Assembly: GCA_017881985.1 (NCBI GenBank)
Contig: JADGQH010000232.1
Span: 1-5,238, forward strand
Direction of reading: 5' to 3'
DNA from: Chloroflexota bacterium
GTDB lineage: Bacteria; Chloroflexota; Limnocylindria; Limnocylindrales; CSP1-4
DNA length: 5,238 nucleotides
A model generated the notes under the pieces. That model saw only the letters and a program-made list of their open reading frames with translations, searched no databases and had not been told where the DNA came from. How positions within the stretch are numbered: the first letter of the stretch is position 1; each line of letters starts with the position of its first letter. The position numbers were made by a program, and so were the translations under genes. This document shows, piece after piece, positions 1 to 5,065 of this stretch.

Positions 1-428
1 GTGTAGGCGATCGCCGCTGCGCCGTGCTCGCGGGCCGCGTCGATCACGCGCCCCGGTGGCAGGTATCGCGTCGGGACCGACGTCCCGAGCCTCGGGGCCT
101 GCGCGATCTCCCAGTTCTGGCAGAACGTGCAGTGGAACGGGCAGCCCGGCGTCGCGATCGAGTAGGCAAGCGTGCCCGGCGCTACGTGGAAGAGCGGCTT
201 CTTCTCGATGGGGTCCACGCCGATCGCGGCCGCCGCCCCGTAGACCGTCAGCATCAGCACGCCATCGCGGTTCTCCCGGACGCCGCAGATCCCGGCCCTG
301 CCGGGTCGCACAAGGCAGCGGTGCGCGCAGACGCCGCAGCGGACGCTCCCGTCCGGCTCCGACGAGGCCAGCCGGGTCGGGATCGCGGCGGGCACGACCG
401 AACGGACCGGTGGCTGGGGGATCGACAC
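1..428 (-). CDS. amrS: AmmeMemoRadiSam system radical SAM enzyme (5' part; runs off the left edge)
   Basis: Reading leftward, about 142 N-terminal residues are present and the remainder lies beyond base 1; family members are usually about 340 residues. Numbering from the GTG at 428, the N-terminal cysteine cluster is C31, C34, C38 and C48, followed by GVREN. The hallmark DPIEKKPLFH begins near residue 72. The radical SAM cluster motif is TPGCPFHCTFCQNW, with C96, C100 and C103 in CxxxCxxC spacing to bind the 4Fe-4S/SAM centre. An AGGAG at 435-439 directly abuts an in-frame ATG at 434 but sits six bases from the GTG at 428, so GTG is the preferred start and ATG (434) or TTG (431) are alternatives. 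The gene is divergent from the AMMECR1 gene at 568, the pairing that names the system. The biochemical reaction is not established. Family assignment is firm. Confidence 0.93.
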   Translation of the reverse strand, partial: MSIPQPPVRSVVPAAIPTRLASSEPDGSVRCGVCAHRCLVRPGRAGICGVRENRDGVLMLTVYGAAAAIGVDPIEKKPLFHVAPGTLAYSIATPGCPFHCTFCQNWEIAQAPRLGTSVPTRYLPPGRVIDAAREHGAAAIAY

Positions 429-567
429 CAACATCTCCTGGGTACGACCGAGTCTCCGCGGGGCGGCGGGCGGCGGCGAGTGCCGCCCGGCACGGATACG
501 GGGAGACCTTGTGCTCTGGCCGGTGGGGCCGGGGCGCGACTAGGGTCGCGCGGCGAGGAGGTGCCGC
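429..567. promoter_or_regulatory. Divergent intergenic region of the AmmeMemoRadiSam pair
   Basis: About 139 bases separate the two divergent starts and must hold both promoters and both ribosome binding sites. The leftward site is AGGAG at 435-439 and the rightward one is GAGGAGG at 555-561, six bases before ATG 568. A GC-rich inverted repeat lies in between: an 8-bp stem of 467-474 with 482-489 and a 7-base loop. I could not find a convincing -35/-10 pair on either strand, so the promoters remain unplaced. Confidence 0.5.
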
Positions 568-1233
568 ATGTCCATGCTTGGAGATCGCGTCGCGGACGGG
601 ACGACGCCGCCGGGATCCGACCCGCCGGTCGGCCAGCCGGCGCCCGTATCGCTCGACCCGGAGACAACCGCGGCGCTGCTGCGGATCGCGCGCGAGGCCG
701 TCACGGCCGCGGCAACGCACGGATCACCGGCCCGGCATCCTTCGCGCTCGGCGACCGGCGCCCTCGACGAGCCCGGTGCGGCCTTCGTCACGATCACGGA
801 GCGTGGGTCGCTGCGCGGCTGCATGGGGTCCCTCGTCGCGGAGCAGCCGCTCGGGGATGCCGTCGCCTCGGCGGCAGTCTCGGCTGCGGTCCGCGATCCC
901 CGGTTCCTCCCCATCACCGAATCCGAGCTGTCGGCGGTCCACATCGACGTCTCGGTCCTGGGACCCGCGATCGCGCTCCGCGACCCGGCGGCGTTCCGGC
1001 CGGGCATCGACGGGATCATCGTGGCCCGCGACGGACGGCGCGCCCTGCTCCTCCCGGAGGTCGCGACCGACCAGGGCTGGGACGCCCGCGAGATGCTCGA
1101 CGCGGTCTGCGAGAAGGCGGGTCTCGAAGGGCACGCGTGGCACGACCAGCGAACGCGCCTCTTCGTGTTCCGGACGATCCGGGTCTCCGAGGACGAGGCG
1201 CCCGGCGAGCCCGAGGTGCCTGCCGGCGCCTGA
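568..1233 (+). CDS. amrA: AmmeMemoRadiSam system protein A (AMMECR1 domain)
   Basis: The 221-residue product carries an AMMECR1 domain over roughly residues 33-205. The signature LRGCMG is at 82-87, in the context FVTITERGSLRGCMGSL. Other family landmarks are AVRDPRF (107-113), the strand HIDVSVLGP (125-133), the GI-x-V stretch (149-152), LLLPEVA (160-166) followed by GW (170-171), and W191 near the C-terminus. The start is well supported by GAGGAGG at 555-561 with six-base spacing. The first 30 or so residues are a low-complexity Gly/Pro-rich extension, and the last 15 are acidic and Pro-rich. AMMECR1 proteins are soluble and of unknown biochemical role. In prokaryotes they co-occur with a Memo protein and a radical SAM enzyme; the latter is the divergent neighbour. 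No terminator is obvious after the stop. Confidence 0.93.
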   Translation: MSMLGDRVADGTTPPGSDPPVGQPAPVSLDPETTAALLRIAREAVTAAATHGSPARHPSRSATGALDEPGAAFVTITERGSLRGCMGSLVAEQPLGDAVASAAVSAAVRDPRFLPITESELSAVHIDVSVLGPAIALRDPAAFRPGIDGIIVARDGRRALLLPEVATDQGWDAREMLDAVCEKAGLEGHAWHDQRTRLFVFRTIRVSEDEAPGEPEVPAGA

Positions 1234-1343
1234 CGGGTCCGGGGCGCCCGTCGAAGCACGACCGCTGACCGTGCCGCTCCTGGCTCGGTCGAGGCATGTC
1301 CCTCGTCGCGAACCGGTGCCCGCCGGGGTCTGACCGCCTGCGG

Positions 1344-1349
1344 TATACT
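1344..1349 (+). promoter_or_regulatory. Possible -10 element of the tRNA-Pro promoter
   Basis: TATACT stands out in otherwise GC-rich sequence and lies 31 bases before the tRNA 5' end, a reasonable distance for a tRNA leader. No good -35 hexamer sits 16-18 bases upstream, so this is a positional call only. Confidence 0.4.
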
Positions 1350-1380
1350 CCGGCGGCCCTGAGCAACGGGCACCCTCGGT

Positions 1381-1466
<86 letters not shown>

Positions 1467-1513
1467 TTTGTGCCTACCCACTCCCCCATTGACCTGGCTC
1501 CACTTCCGACGGC

Positions 1514-1541
1514 TTGCTCCCCAGCATCATGATGCTATGAT
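1514..1541 (+). promoter_or_regulatory. Promoter of the toxin-antitoxin operon
   Basis: TTGCTC at 1514-1519 and TATGAT at 1536-1541 are separated by 16 bases, a good sigma-70-type arrangement. Transcription would begin about seven bases beyond the -10, which falls on the A of the ATG at 1548. There is no Shine-Dalgarno sequence before that ATG, so the message is probably leaderless. The -10 lies inside the operator palindrome. Confidence 0.6.
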
Positions 1542-1546
1542 GCTGG
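1521..1546. promoter_or_regulatory. Palindromic operator for antitoxin autoregulation
   Basis: CCAGCATCAT (1521-1530) and ATGATGCTGG (1537-1546) are perfect 10-bp inverted arms around the six bases GATGCT. Inside, AGCATCA at 1523-1529 and TGATGCT at 1530-1536 form a second perfect palindrome of 14 bp, and TGATGCT recurs at 1538-1544, giving three identical half-sites. The site covers the -10 and ends one base before the antitoxin start codon. RHH antitoxins commonly bind such repeats to repress their own operon, with toxin as co-repressor. The symmetry is visible; the binding is inferred. Confidence 0.75.
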
Positions 1547-1547
1547 C

Positions 1548-1778
1548 ATGGCGAAAGTGCGGACAACACTGACGGTTGATGCGGACCTGCTGCGCGCCGT
1601 CAAGGTGCGCGCGGCGCGCACGGGAAAGGGCGACAGCGAGGTCATCGAGGAGGCCCTACGGCGCGACCTCGGCCTGGAGCTGCTCGATCGCATCTGGGCA
1701 GCGAACAGGCTCGCCGAAGATGAGGCGCTCGCCCTGGGCGTCGAGGCGCAGCATTCGACTCGTCCGCCGCGGCCGTAG
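1548..1778 (+). CDS. Ribbon-helix-helix antitoxin (VapB/CopG type)
   Basis: The 76-residue product fits a RHH antitoxin. The DNA-binding strand is about residues 4-10 (VRTTLTV), helix A is about 11-25 (DADLLRAVKVRAART) and helix B about 29-42 (DSEVIEEALRRDLG). The C-terminal part, about 43-68, is amphipathic (LELLDRIWAANRLAEDEA) and is the likely toxin-binding tail, ending in a Pro-rich stretch. It should dimerise through the ribbon, bind the operator that abuts its start, and neutralise the PIN toxin encoded four bases downstream. The ATG at 1548 has no ribosome binding site, but the promoter spacing predicts a leaderless transcript starting at that codon. The family is clear; the exact subfamily is not resolved. 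Confidence 0.87.
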   Translation: MAKVRTTLTVDADLLRAVKVRAARTGKGDSEVIEEALRRDLGLELLDRIWAANRLAEDEALALGVEAQHSTRPPRP

Positions 1779-1782
1779 CCCG

Positions 1783-2199
1783 TTGCGCGCCATTCTCGAT
1801 GTCAACGTCCTGATCTCGGCTCTGATCTCCCCGTCCGGCAGCCCGGCTCGGCTCCTGCTCGCCTGGCAGGAGGGTCGGTTCGAACTGATCGTGTCGCCGG
1901 CGCTTCTCGCTGAGCTTCGACGGGCACTCGCGTACCCGAAGCTCGAGCGCCTCGTCCCGCCTGCGGATGCCGACGCCTTCGTGGCCTGGCTGTCTCGATC
2001 CGCTCTCCTCGCGCGCGACGCGACCGACCCTCCGCCGATTCACGCCGCCGACCCCAACGACGACTACCTGCTCGCGCTGGCAGCCGAGCAACGAGCGGAA
2101 CTCGTCAGCGGGGATGGGCATCTGCTCGCGCTGGTCGGCGACTATCCCATTGCTGGGCCGGCGGACTTCCTCGCGACCATCCTCGGCGCAAAGGACTGA
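1783..2199 (+). CDS. PIN-domain ribonuclease toxin of a VapBC-like module
   Basis: From TTG 1783 the product is 138 residues, a normal length for a single-domain PIN toxin, and matches the family of putative toxin components of the PIN type (the COG1569/TIGR00305 kind). The four acidic active-site positions are present: D6 in ILDVNVLISAL, E44 in SPALLAELRRAL, D93/D94 in DPNDDYLLALA, and D111 in LVSGDGHLL. Together they would coordinate Mg2+ or Mn2+ for RNA cleavage. The TTG start is chosen because homology begins at the next codon and it lies four bases after the antitoxin stop. It has no Shine-Dalgarno sequence, so translation is probably coupled to the antitoxin and weak, which would help keep toxin below antitoxin. 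An ATT at 1753, or an ATG further up inside the antitoxin gene, are less likely starts. All catalytic residues are intact, so the toxin looks active. Confidence 0.88.
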   Translation: MRAILDVNVLISALISPSGSPARLLLAWQEGRFELIVSPALLAELRRALAYPKLERLVPPADADAFVAWLSRSALLARDATDPPPIHAADPNDDYLLALAAEQRAELVSGDGHLLALVGDYPIAGPADFLATILGAKD

Positions 2200-2325
2200 T
2201 CGCGAAAGCGAGCTGGAGGTCCTGAGACCGGACCGCAGTTTCAGCTATCGGCGAGCCTTTCGGGCCCCCGACTACGCCACCTCGACCAGAAGGCCGGCAG
2301 CCGGCGCGAGAACGGATGGCTGCTC

Positions 2326-2610
2326 ATGGCCAATCCGGGCTTCTTGCAGATCGTTCGCGCCAGGTGGGCGTCGAGGGGGAGCAGGAAGTGGGTGTCGTTC
2401 GCGGCATCGAGCGGAACGAGCGAGGACCTGGCCTATCTGCGCGGCTTGGTCGAAGCGGGACGGCTGCACCCGGTCATCGGCCGGAGCTGCCCGCTCGGGG
2501 AGATGGTCGAGGCTCACAGGTACGCCGAGACCGGCCAGAAACTGGGGAACGTCGTTGTCGTCGTCGCATCGTCGCGGCCCCGATCGCAGCCTCCCCGCGG
2601 GCCAACGTAG
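2326..2610 (+). pseudogene. C-terminal remnant of a zinc-type (MDR) alcohol dehydrogenase / quinone oxidoreductase
   Basis: The 94 codons from ATG 2326 read ANPGFLQIVRARW at the start, then SEDLAYLRGLVEAGRLHPVIGRSCPLGEMVEAHRYAETG and GNVVVVV. This is the usual C-terminal end of medium-chain NAD(P)-dependent alcohol dehydrogenases: the last Rossmann strand region, the GxLxPVI stretch, the PLxxxxEAHRY helix and the closing GNVVV strand. Full-length members have about 320-350 residues, so the GroES-like catalytic domain and most of the cofactor-binding domain are missing. The frame stays open upstream to the toxin stop at 2199. Resemblance persists for only about ten codons before 2326 (NGWLLMANP) and then fades, which points to a 5' deletion, perhaps at the toxin junction. 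No ribosome binding site precedes the ATG. It is probably non-functional. Confidence 0.75.
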
Positions 2611-2629
2611 TCATGGATACCAGAGCGCG

Positions 2630-2664
2630 GCCTCCTCGAGGCTCGAGGCGAGCGACGAGGAGGC
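2630..2664. terminator. GC-rich hairpin after the dehydrogenase remnant
   Basis: GCCTCCTCG (2630-2638) pairs perfectly with CGAGGAGGC (2656-2664) around a 17-base loop. It lies 19 bases past the stop of the rightward fragment, between convergent genes. There is no true T-tract (the following bases are TTGTCT), so a role as intrinsic terminator is tentative. Confidence 0.45.
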
Positions 2665-2692
2665 TTGTCTCAGCGCTGGACGGAATCGCGGA

Positions 2693-2721
2693 CGGGGCGG
2701 CGGCCGAGTGTCGCCGCCCCG
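2693..2721 (-). terminator. Strong hairpin just past the DUF4386 stop
   Basis: CGGGGCGGCG (2693-2702) pairs over ten bases with CGCCGCCCCG (2712-2721) around a 9-base loop. It begins five bases beyond the TAG that ends the leftward DUF4386 gene (2727-2729), the usual place for a terminator. It lacks a U-tract, which is common for hairpins in GC-rich genomes. It may also block rightward transcription coming from the toxin-antitoxin side. Confidence 0.55.
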
Positions 2722-2726
2722 GCGCA

Positions 2727-3473
2727 CTACGTGGTGACGGCGGCCTGACCCAGGGCCGCGATGAACGCGCGATCGGTCGGGTCAGAAGACTTCACCCCCG
2801 TCACGACCGGATGGCTGAACCCCTTGGCGAGGAGCCAGATCGGGAGGATCAGCTCGAAGAGGCCGCCTGGGAGCATGGCGAGCATCCCTGTGCCCTGTTG
2901 CACGTCGGTCACACCGAACATGGCTAGGACGGCTCCCGCGAGCAACACCGGATAGCCGATGAGCCCAAGGACTGCAAGCGGGCGCGGGACCAGCTTCGAT
3001 CGATACAGCAAGCAGGCGACGAAGATCCCGGACGCGCCCGTGAAGAGATAGAGCAGCACGATGGTCACGTCGTGTTGTGCCTTGAAGAGCGAGCCCAGCG
3101 ACTGGGAAGCGGACGCATCGACCGTGCCGTCGCGCGCTCCGTTGCCGAGCGCGAGCACGATGAGCGGAGCCACCATGTAGAGGAGCACCACTCCGAGTTC
3201 GGCGACTCGCAGACCGACGTATCCAAGGGCCAGCGACTCACTGGTGTGTCTCAGGAACGGATACATGAGGATTGCGATACCCACGACCGCGAGGCCGTCG
3301 ACGAATGCGAGGAGCGCGCCGGCGGCCAGCGCGGTGGCGTCTCCTGAAGCACCGATCAAGTGGTCCGGGCGATCCAGAACCCCCTTGATGAGCGTATCGC
3401 CCGCGCTGAACGAAACGGTGGCAATCAGGAACAGCAGACCGACGATGGCTGCGGTCCTTCTGGACGACGTCAT
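2727..3473 (-). CDS. DUF4386 family integral membrane protein
   Basis: The 248-residue product is very hydrophobic with about six predicted membrane spans, near residues 7-25, 47-71, 89-110, 136-157, 165-187 and 197-216. Features typical of DUF4386 are visible: an early TAAIVGLLFLIATVSF span, GYVGLRVAEL in the third span (R89, E92), the linker LYRSKLVPRPLAVLGLIGY (about 156-174), and the closing PGGLFELILPIWLLAKGF (202-219). The biochemical function of the family is unknown. The start is ATG 3473, with AGGAG at 3484-3488 ten bases upstream. A longer in-frame start at 3560 would add 29 non-conserved residues and run through the promoter. The gene is divergent from the TetR regulator at 3587, which probably represses it. 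Location: cytoplasmic membrane. Confidence 0.88.
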   Translation of the reverse strand: MTSSRRTAAIVGLLFLIATVSFSAGDTLIKGVLDRPDHLIGASGDATALAAGALLAFVDGLAVVGIAILMYPFLRHTSESLALGYVGLRVAELGVVLLYMVAPLIVLALGNGARDGTVDASASQSLGSLFKAQHDVTIVLLYLFTGASGIFVACLLYRSKLVPRPLAVLGLIGYPVLLAGAVLAMFGVTDVQQGTGMLAMLPGGLFELILPIWLLAKGFSHPVVTGVKSSDPTDRAFIAALGQAAVTT

Positions 3474-3492
3474 AGCCCTGGATCTCCTGCTA

Positions 3493-3507
3493 CTATACGA
3501 TGTAAAG
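3493..3507. promoter_or_regulatory. Operator-like repeat 1 in the TetR/DUF4386 spacer
   Basis: CTATACGATGTAAAG is an imperfect palindrome, 7+1+7 with five of seven pairs matched. It agrees with repeat 2 at 13 of 15 positions, in the same orientation and 27 bases away. It lies between the presumed DUF4386 transcription start and its ribosome binding site, so a bound TetR dimer would act as a roadblock. Protein binding is inferred. Confidence 0.6.
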
Positions 3508-3518
3508 CCAAGGGCGTG

Positions 3519-3547
3519 ACTGTACGGTGTAAAGTCCGCAGTGTCAA
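3519..3547 (-). promoter_or_regulatory. Promoter of the DUF4386 gene
   Basis: On the minus strand, a perfect -35 TTGACA occupies 3547-3542 and a -10 TACAGT occupies 3524-3519, separated by 17 bases. Transcription would start near 3512, leaving a leader of about 39 bases with AGGAG before ATG 3473. Operator repeat 2 overlaps the -10 and the spacer, so binding there should exclude RNA polymerase. Confidence 0.65.
3520..3534. promoter_or_regulatory. Operator-like repeat 2, overlapping the DUF4386 -10
   Basis: CTGTACGGTGTAAAG is the second copy of the 15-bp imperfect palindrome, with five of seven half-site pairs complementary; TGTAAAG is the shared right half. It covers the -10 region and part of the spacer of the leftward promoter. 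TetR-family dimers usually bind such sites in the spacer next to their own gene. Confidence 0.62.
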
Positions 3548-3586
3548 CCCCCGTTCTCACGGCCCGCTGGGGCGGATAGGAGGCCC

Positions 3587-4258
3587 ATGACGACGCAAGC
3601 CACCAACCGAGCGCCGCGCCGCGTCCCCCTGAGTCGGGAGCGGGTGCTTGAAGCCGCGATCAAGCTCGCCGATCAGGGTGGGCTCGGGTCACTCAGCATG
3701 CGGAAGCTCGGCCAAGAGTTCGGGGTCGAGGCGATGGCGCTCTACTACCACTTCGCCAACAAGGACGAGGTTATCGATGGCATCGTCGATATCGTCTTCA
3801 GCGAAATCGAGCTGCCTACCGACGGTGTCGATTGGAAGACCGCCATGCGCCAGCGGGCCATCTCGATGCGCGACGTCCTCTTGCGCCATCGCTGGGCGAT
3901 CGACCTGATGGAGTCGCGGAGGGGCGCCGGTCCGGCCAACCTCCGGCACCACGACGCGGTGATCGGCAATCTACGAGCGGCAGGGTTCGATAGCACGATG
4001 GTCGCCCGCGCGTACTTGCTCCTGGATGCCTACATCTATGGCTTCGCCCTGACGAAGATCAACCTCCCGTTCGACGCCTCGGAGGAGGTCGCCGAGGTGG
4101 CGCAGGGCATGCTCCAGCGGTTCCCCGTCAACGAGTACCCCAACCTCGTCGCATACATCGCCGAACACCTCAAGCCCGGCTACGACTATGGGGACGACTT
4201 CGAGTACGGCCTCGACCTGATCCTCGACGGCCTGGAAAAGGCCCGCGCCACGGCCTGA
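3587..4258 (+). CDS. TetR/AcrR-family transcriptional regulator with TetR-type C-terminal domain
   Basis: The 223-residue product has the TetR plan. The N-terminal DNA-binding domain is about residues 15-65: LSRERVLEAAIKLADQGG forms helix 1, and SMRKLGQEFGVEAMALYYHFANKDEVID forms the helix-turn-helix and helix 4, with the diagnostic ALYYHF at 51-56. The all-helical ligand-binding and dimer domain (about 80-217) resembles the tetracycline-repressor-like C-terminal family and closes with FEYGLDLILDGLE (205-217). AGGAGG at 3578-3583 precedes ATG 3587 with a short three-base spacer. By position it should repress the divergent DUF4386 gene and probably itself through the paired 15-bp repeats, releasing on an unknown small ligand. 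Its own promoter is not evident. No drug efflux pump is nearby, so a tetracycline link should not be assumed. Confidence 0.9.
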   Translation: MTTQATNRAPRRVPLSRERVLEAAIKLADQGGLGSLSMRKLGQEFGVEAMALYYHFANKDEVIDGIVDIVFSEIELPTDGVDWKTAMRQRAISMRDVLLRHRWAIDLMESRRGAGPANLRHHDAVIGNLRAAGFDSTMVARAYLLLDAYIYGFALTKINLPFDASEEVAEVAQGMLQRFPVNEYPNLVAYIAEHLKPGYDYGDDFEYGLDLILDGLEKARATA

Positions 4259-4303
4259 TGCTGGCCGAATCTCGGTGCGGCATCGGACGAGGCGGACGTC
4301 GGG

Positions 4304-4338
4304 ACGTTCGTGACGGGGATCAGCAACGAACGTGACGG
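4304..4338. repeat. Paired 13-bp repeats and 8-bp inverted repeat next to attR
   Basis: ACGTTCGTGACGG (4304-4316) and ACGAACGTGACGG (4326-4338) agree at 11 of 13 positions and are exactly 22 bases apart, about two helical turns. Within them, ACGTTCGT (4304-4311) and ACGAACGT (4326-4333) are also perfect inverted 8-mers able to form a hairpin. They lie between the TetR stop and the right attachment repeat. Possible roles are recombinase arm-type sites or a TetR transcript terminator; there is no T-tract. Confidence 0.45.
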
Positions 4339-4350
4339 TGTGTCGGCCCT

Positions 4351-4378
4351 AATCCTCTCGCCCCGACCATTCGAGTAG
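4351..4378 (+). repeat. Right attachment-site repeat (attR), displaced tRNA-Pro 3' end
   Basis: This is an exact 28-base copy of 1439-1466 covering the tRNA T-loop end, the 3' strands of the T stem and acceptor stem, CCA and TTCGAGTAG. The sequence upstream (4341-4350) does not continue the tRNA, so this is a fragment and not a second gene. It marks the right limit of the element. Bases from 4379 on should be the original downstream flank of tRNA-Pro. Confidence 0.85.
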
Positions 4379-4531
4379 GTTGCCGGCCAAGGCGCCTTTT
4401 CCAAGCACGATTCCGCCTCGCCCGGCTTCCTCCAGAGCTTGCCCCGGACCTGCCCGTTCGAGGGTGATCTTGAACCGACGAACCTGAATGTCCTCAATCG
4501 GCCACACCTGTTCGCCCGGCTCCGAGCCTGC

Positions 4532-5065
4532 CTAGCCTGGCTCGGCGTGAACCCGGTCGCGGAGCGCGATGTCGAGCTGGTTCTGGATCTCGGCGAGACG
4601 GCCCCGTCCCGGCGTAGCTGGCGGCACCCGTTCGATCAGGTCCCGCAGCGTCGGAGTCGCCTGCTGGGTCGCCCATCTGATCTCCTCGTCGGCCGCGCCC
4701 TGACCGCCTCCGGCGAGTTCGCGGGCGAGCGCAGTGTAGGACGCGGGTCCGAGGATGTGCCCGAGCGTGCCGATGGTCGCCTCACCATGGATGTTCGCCG
4801 CCGCCGCCGACAAGCTGGCCGACCGTGCCACGGCCAGGCCGACGGGGTCGCCGATCTCGCGCCCGGCCCTGTGCGCCGCCACCGCGATGCGCGAGAGCAC
4901 TCGGGAGCGCCCCGTCGCCCCATTGGAGAAGGCGCGGGCGATCTGGATCGCCTCCCGGGGTCGAGTGTCGCTAGGGGCGAGGGCCTCGTAGAGCGGGAGC
5001 CCCCTTTCTGCGGAGGCCGCCGCCCAGCGAGCAACCTCCCGTCTCTCGTCGTCGCTGATCGCCAT
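4532..5065 (-). CDS. Imm-5-like putative immunity protein
   Basis: The 177-residue product is soluble, Ala-rich and almost entirely helical. Its layout recalls the Imm-5-like putative immunity proteins: an opening SDDERREVARWAAASAERGLP (4-24), then RPREAIQIARAFSNG (35-49), a central Ala-rich repeat-like part with AAHRAGREIGDP (63-74) and GHILGPASYTALA (102-114), and a closing EEIRWATQQATPTLRDLIERVPP (127-149). ATG 5065 is preferred because homology starts there and AGGA lies eight bases upstream (5074-5077). Longer in-frame starts at 5083 and 5110 add residues without family resemblance. Such proteins are predicted from toxin-system context to neutralise a partner toxin, but no toxin is seen here. 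It lies outside the repeat-bounded element, on the probable native flank. Family recognition is from memory of its motifs and is moderate. Confidence 0.65.
   Translation of the reverse strand: MAISDDERREVARWAAASAERGLPLYEALAPSDTRPREAIQIARAFSNGATGRSRVLSRIAVAAHRAGREIGDPVGLAVARSASLSAAAANIHGEATIGTLGHILGPASYTALARELAGGGQGAADEEIRWATQQATPTLRDLIERVPPATPGRGRLAEIQNQLDIALRDRVHAEPG

Noticed and set aside
24..1333. Long rightward open frames of more than 400 codons across the left end
   Set aside because: They are Arg/Pro/Gly-rich translations in wrong frames or antisense to the radical SAM and AMMECR1 genes, both of which show family motifs.
1576..2199. Longer 207-codon version of the PIN toxin starting inside the antitoxin gene
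   Set aside because: The first 69 codons are an out-of-frame reading of the antitoxin. PIN homology begins right after TTG 1783.
2316..2955. Rightward frames across the dehydrogenase remnant and the DUF4386 3' end
   Set aside because: They show no recognisable domain and are mostly antisense to a clear membrane protein.
4341..4378. A second tRNA gene at the right repeat
   Set aside because: Only the 3' part of a tRNA is present. Upstream bases do not form the acceptor 5' strand, D arm or anticodon arm.
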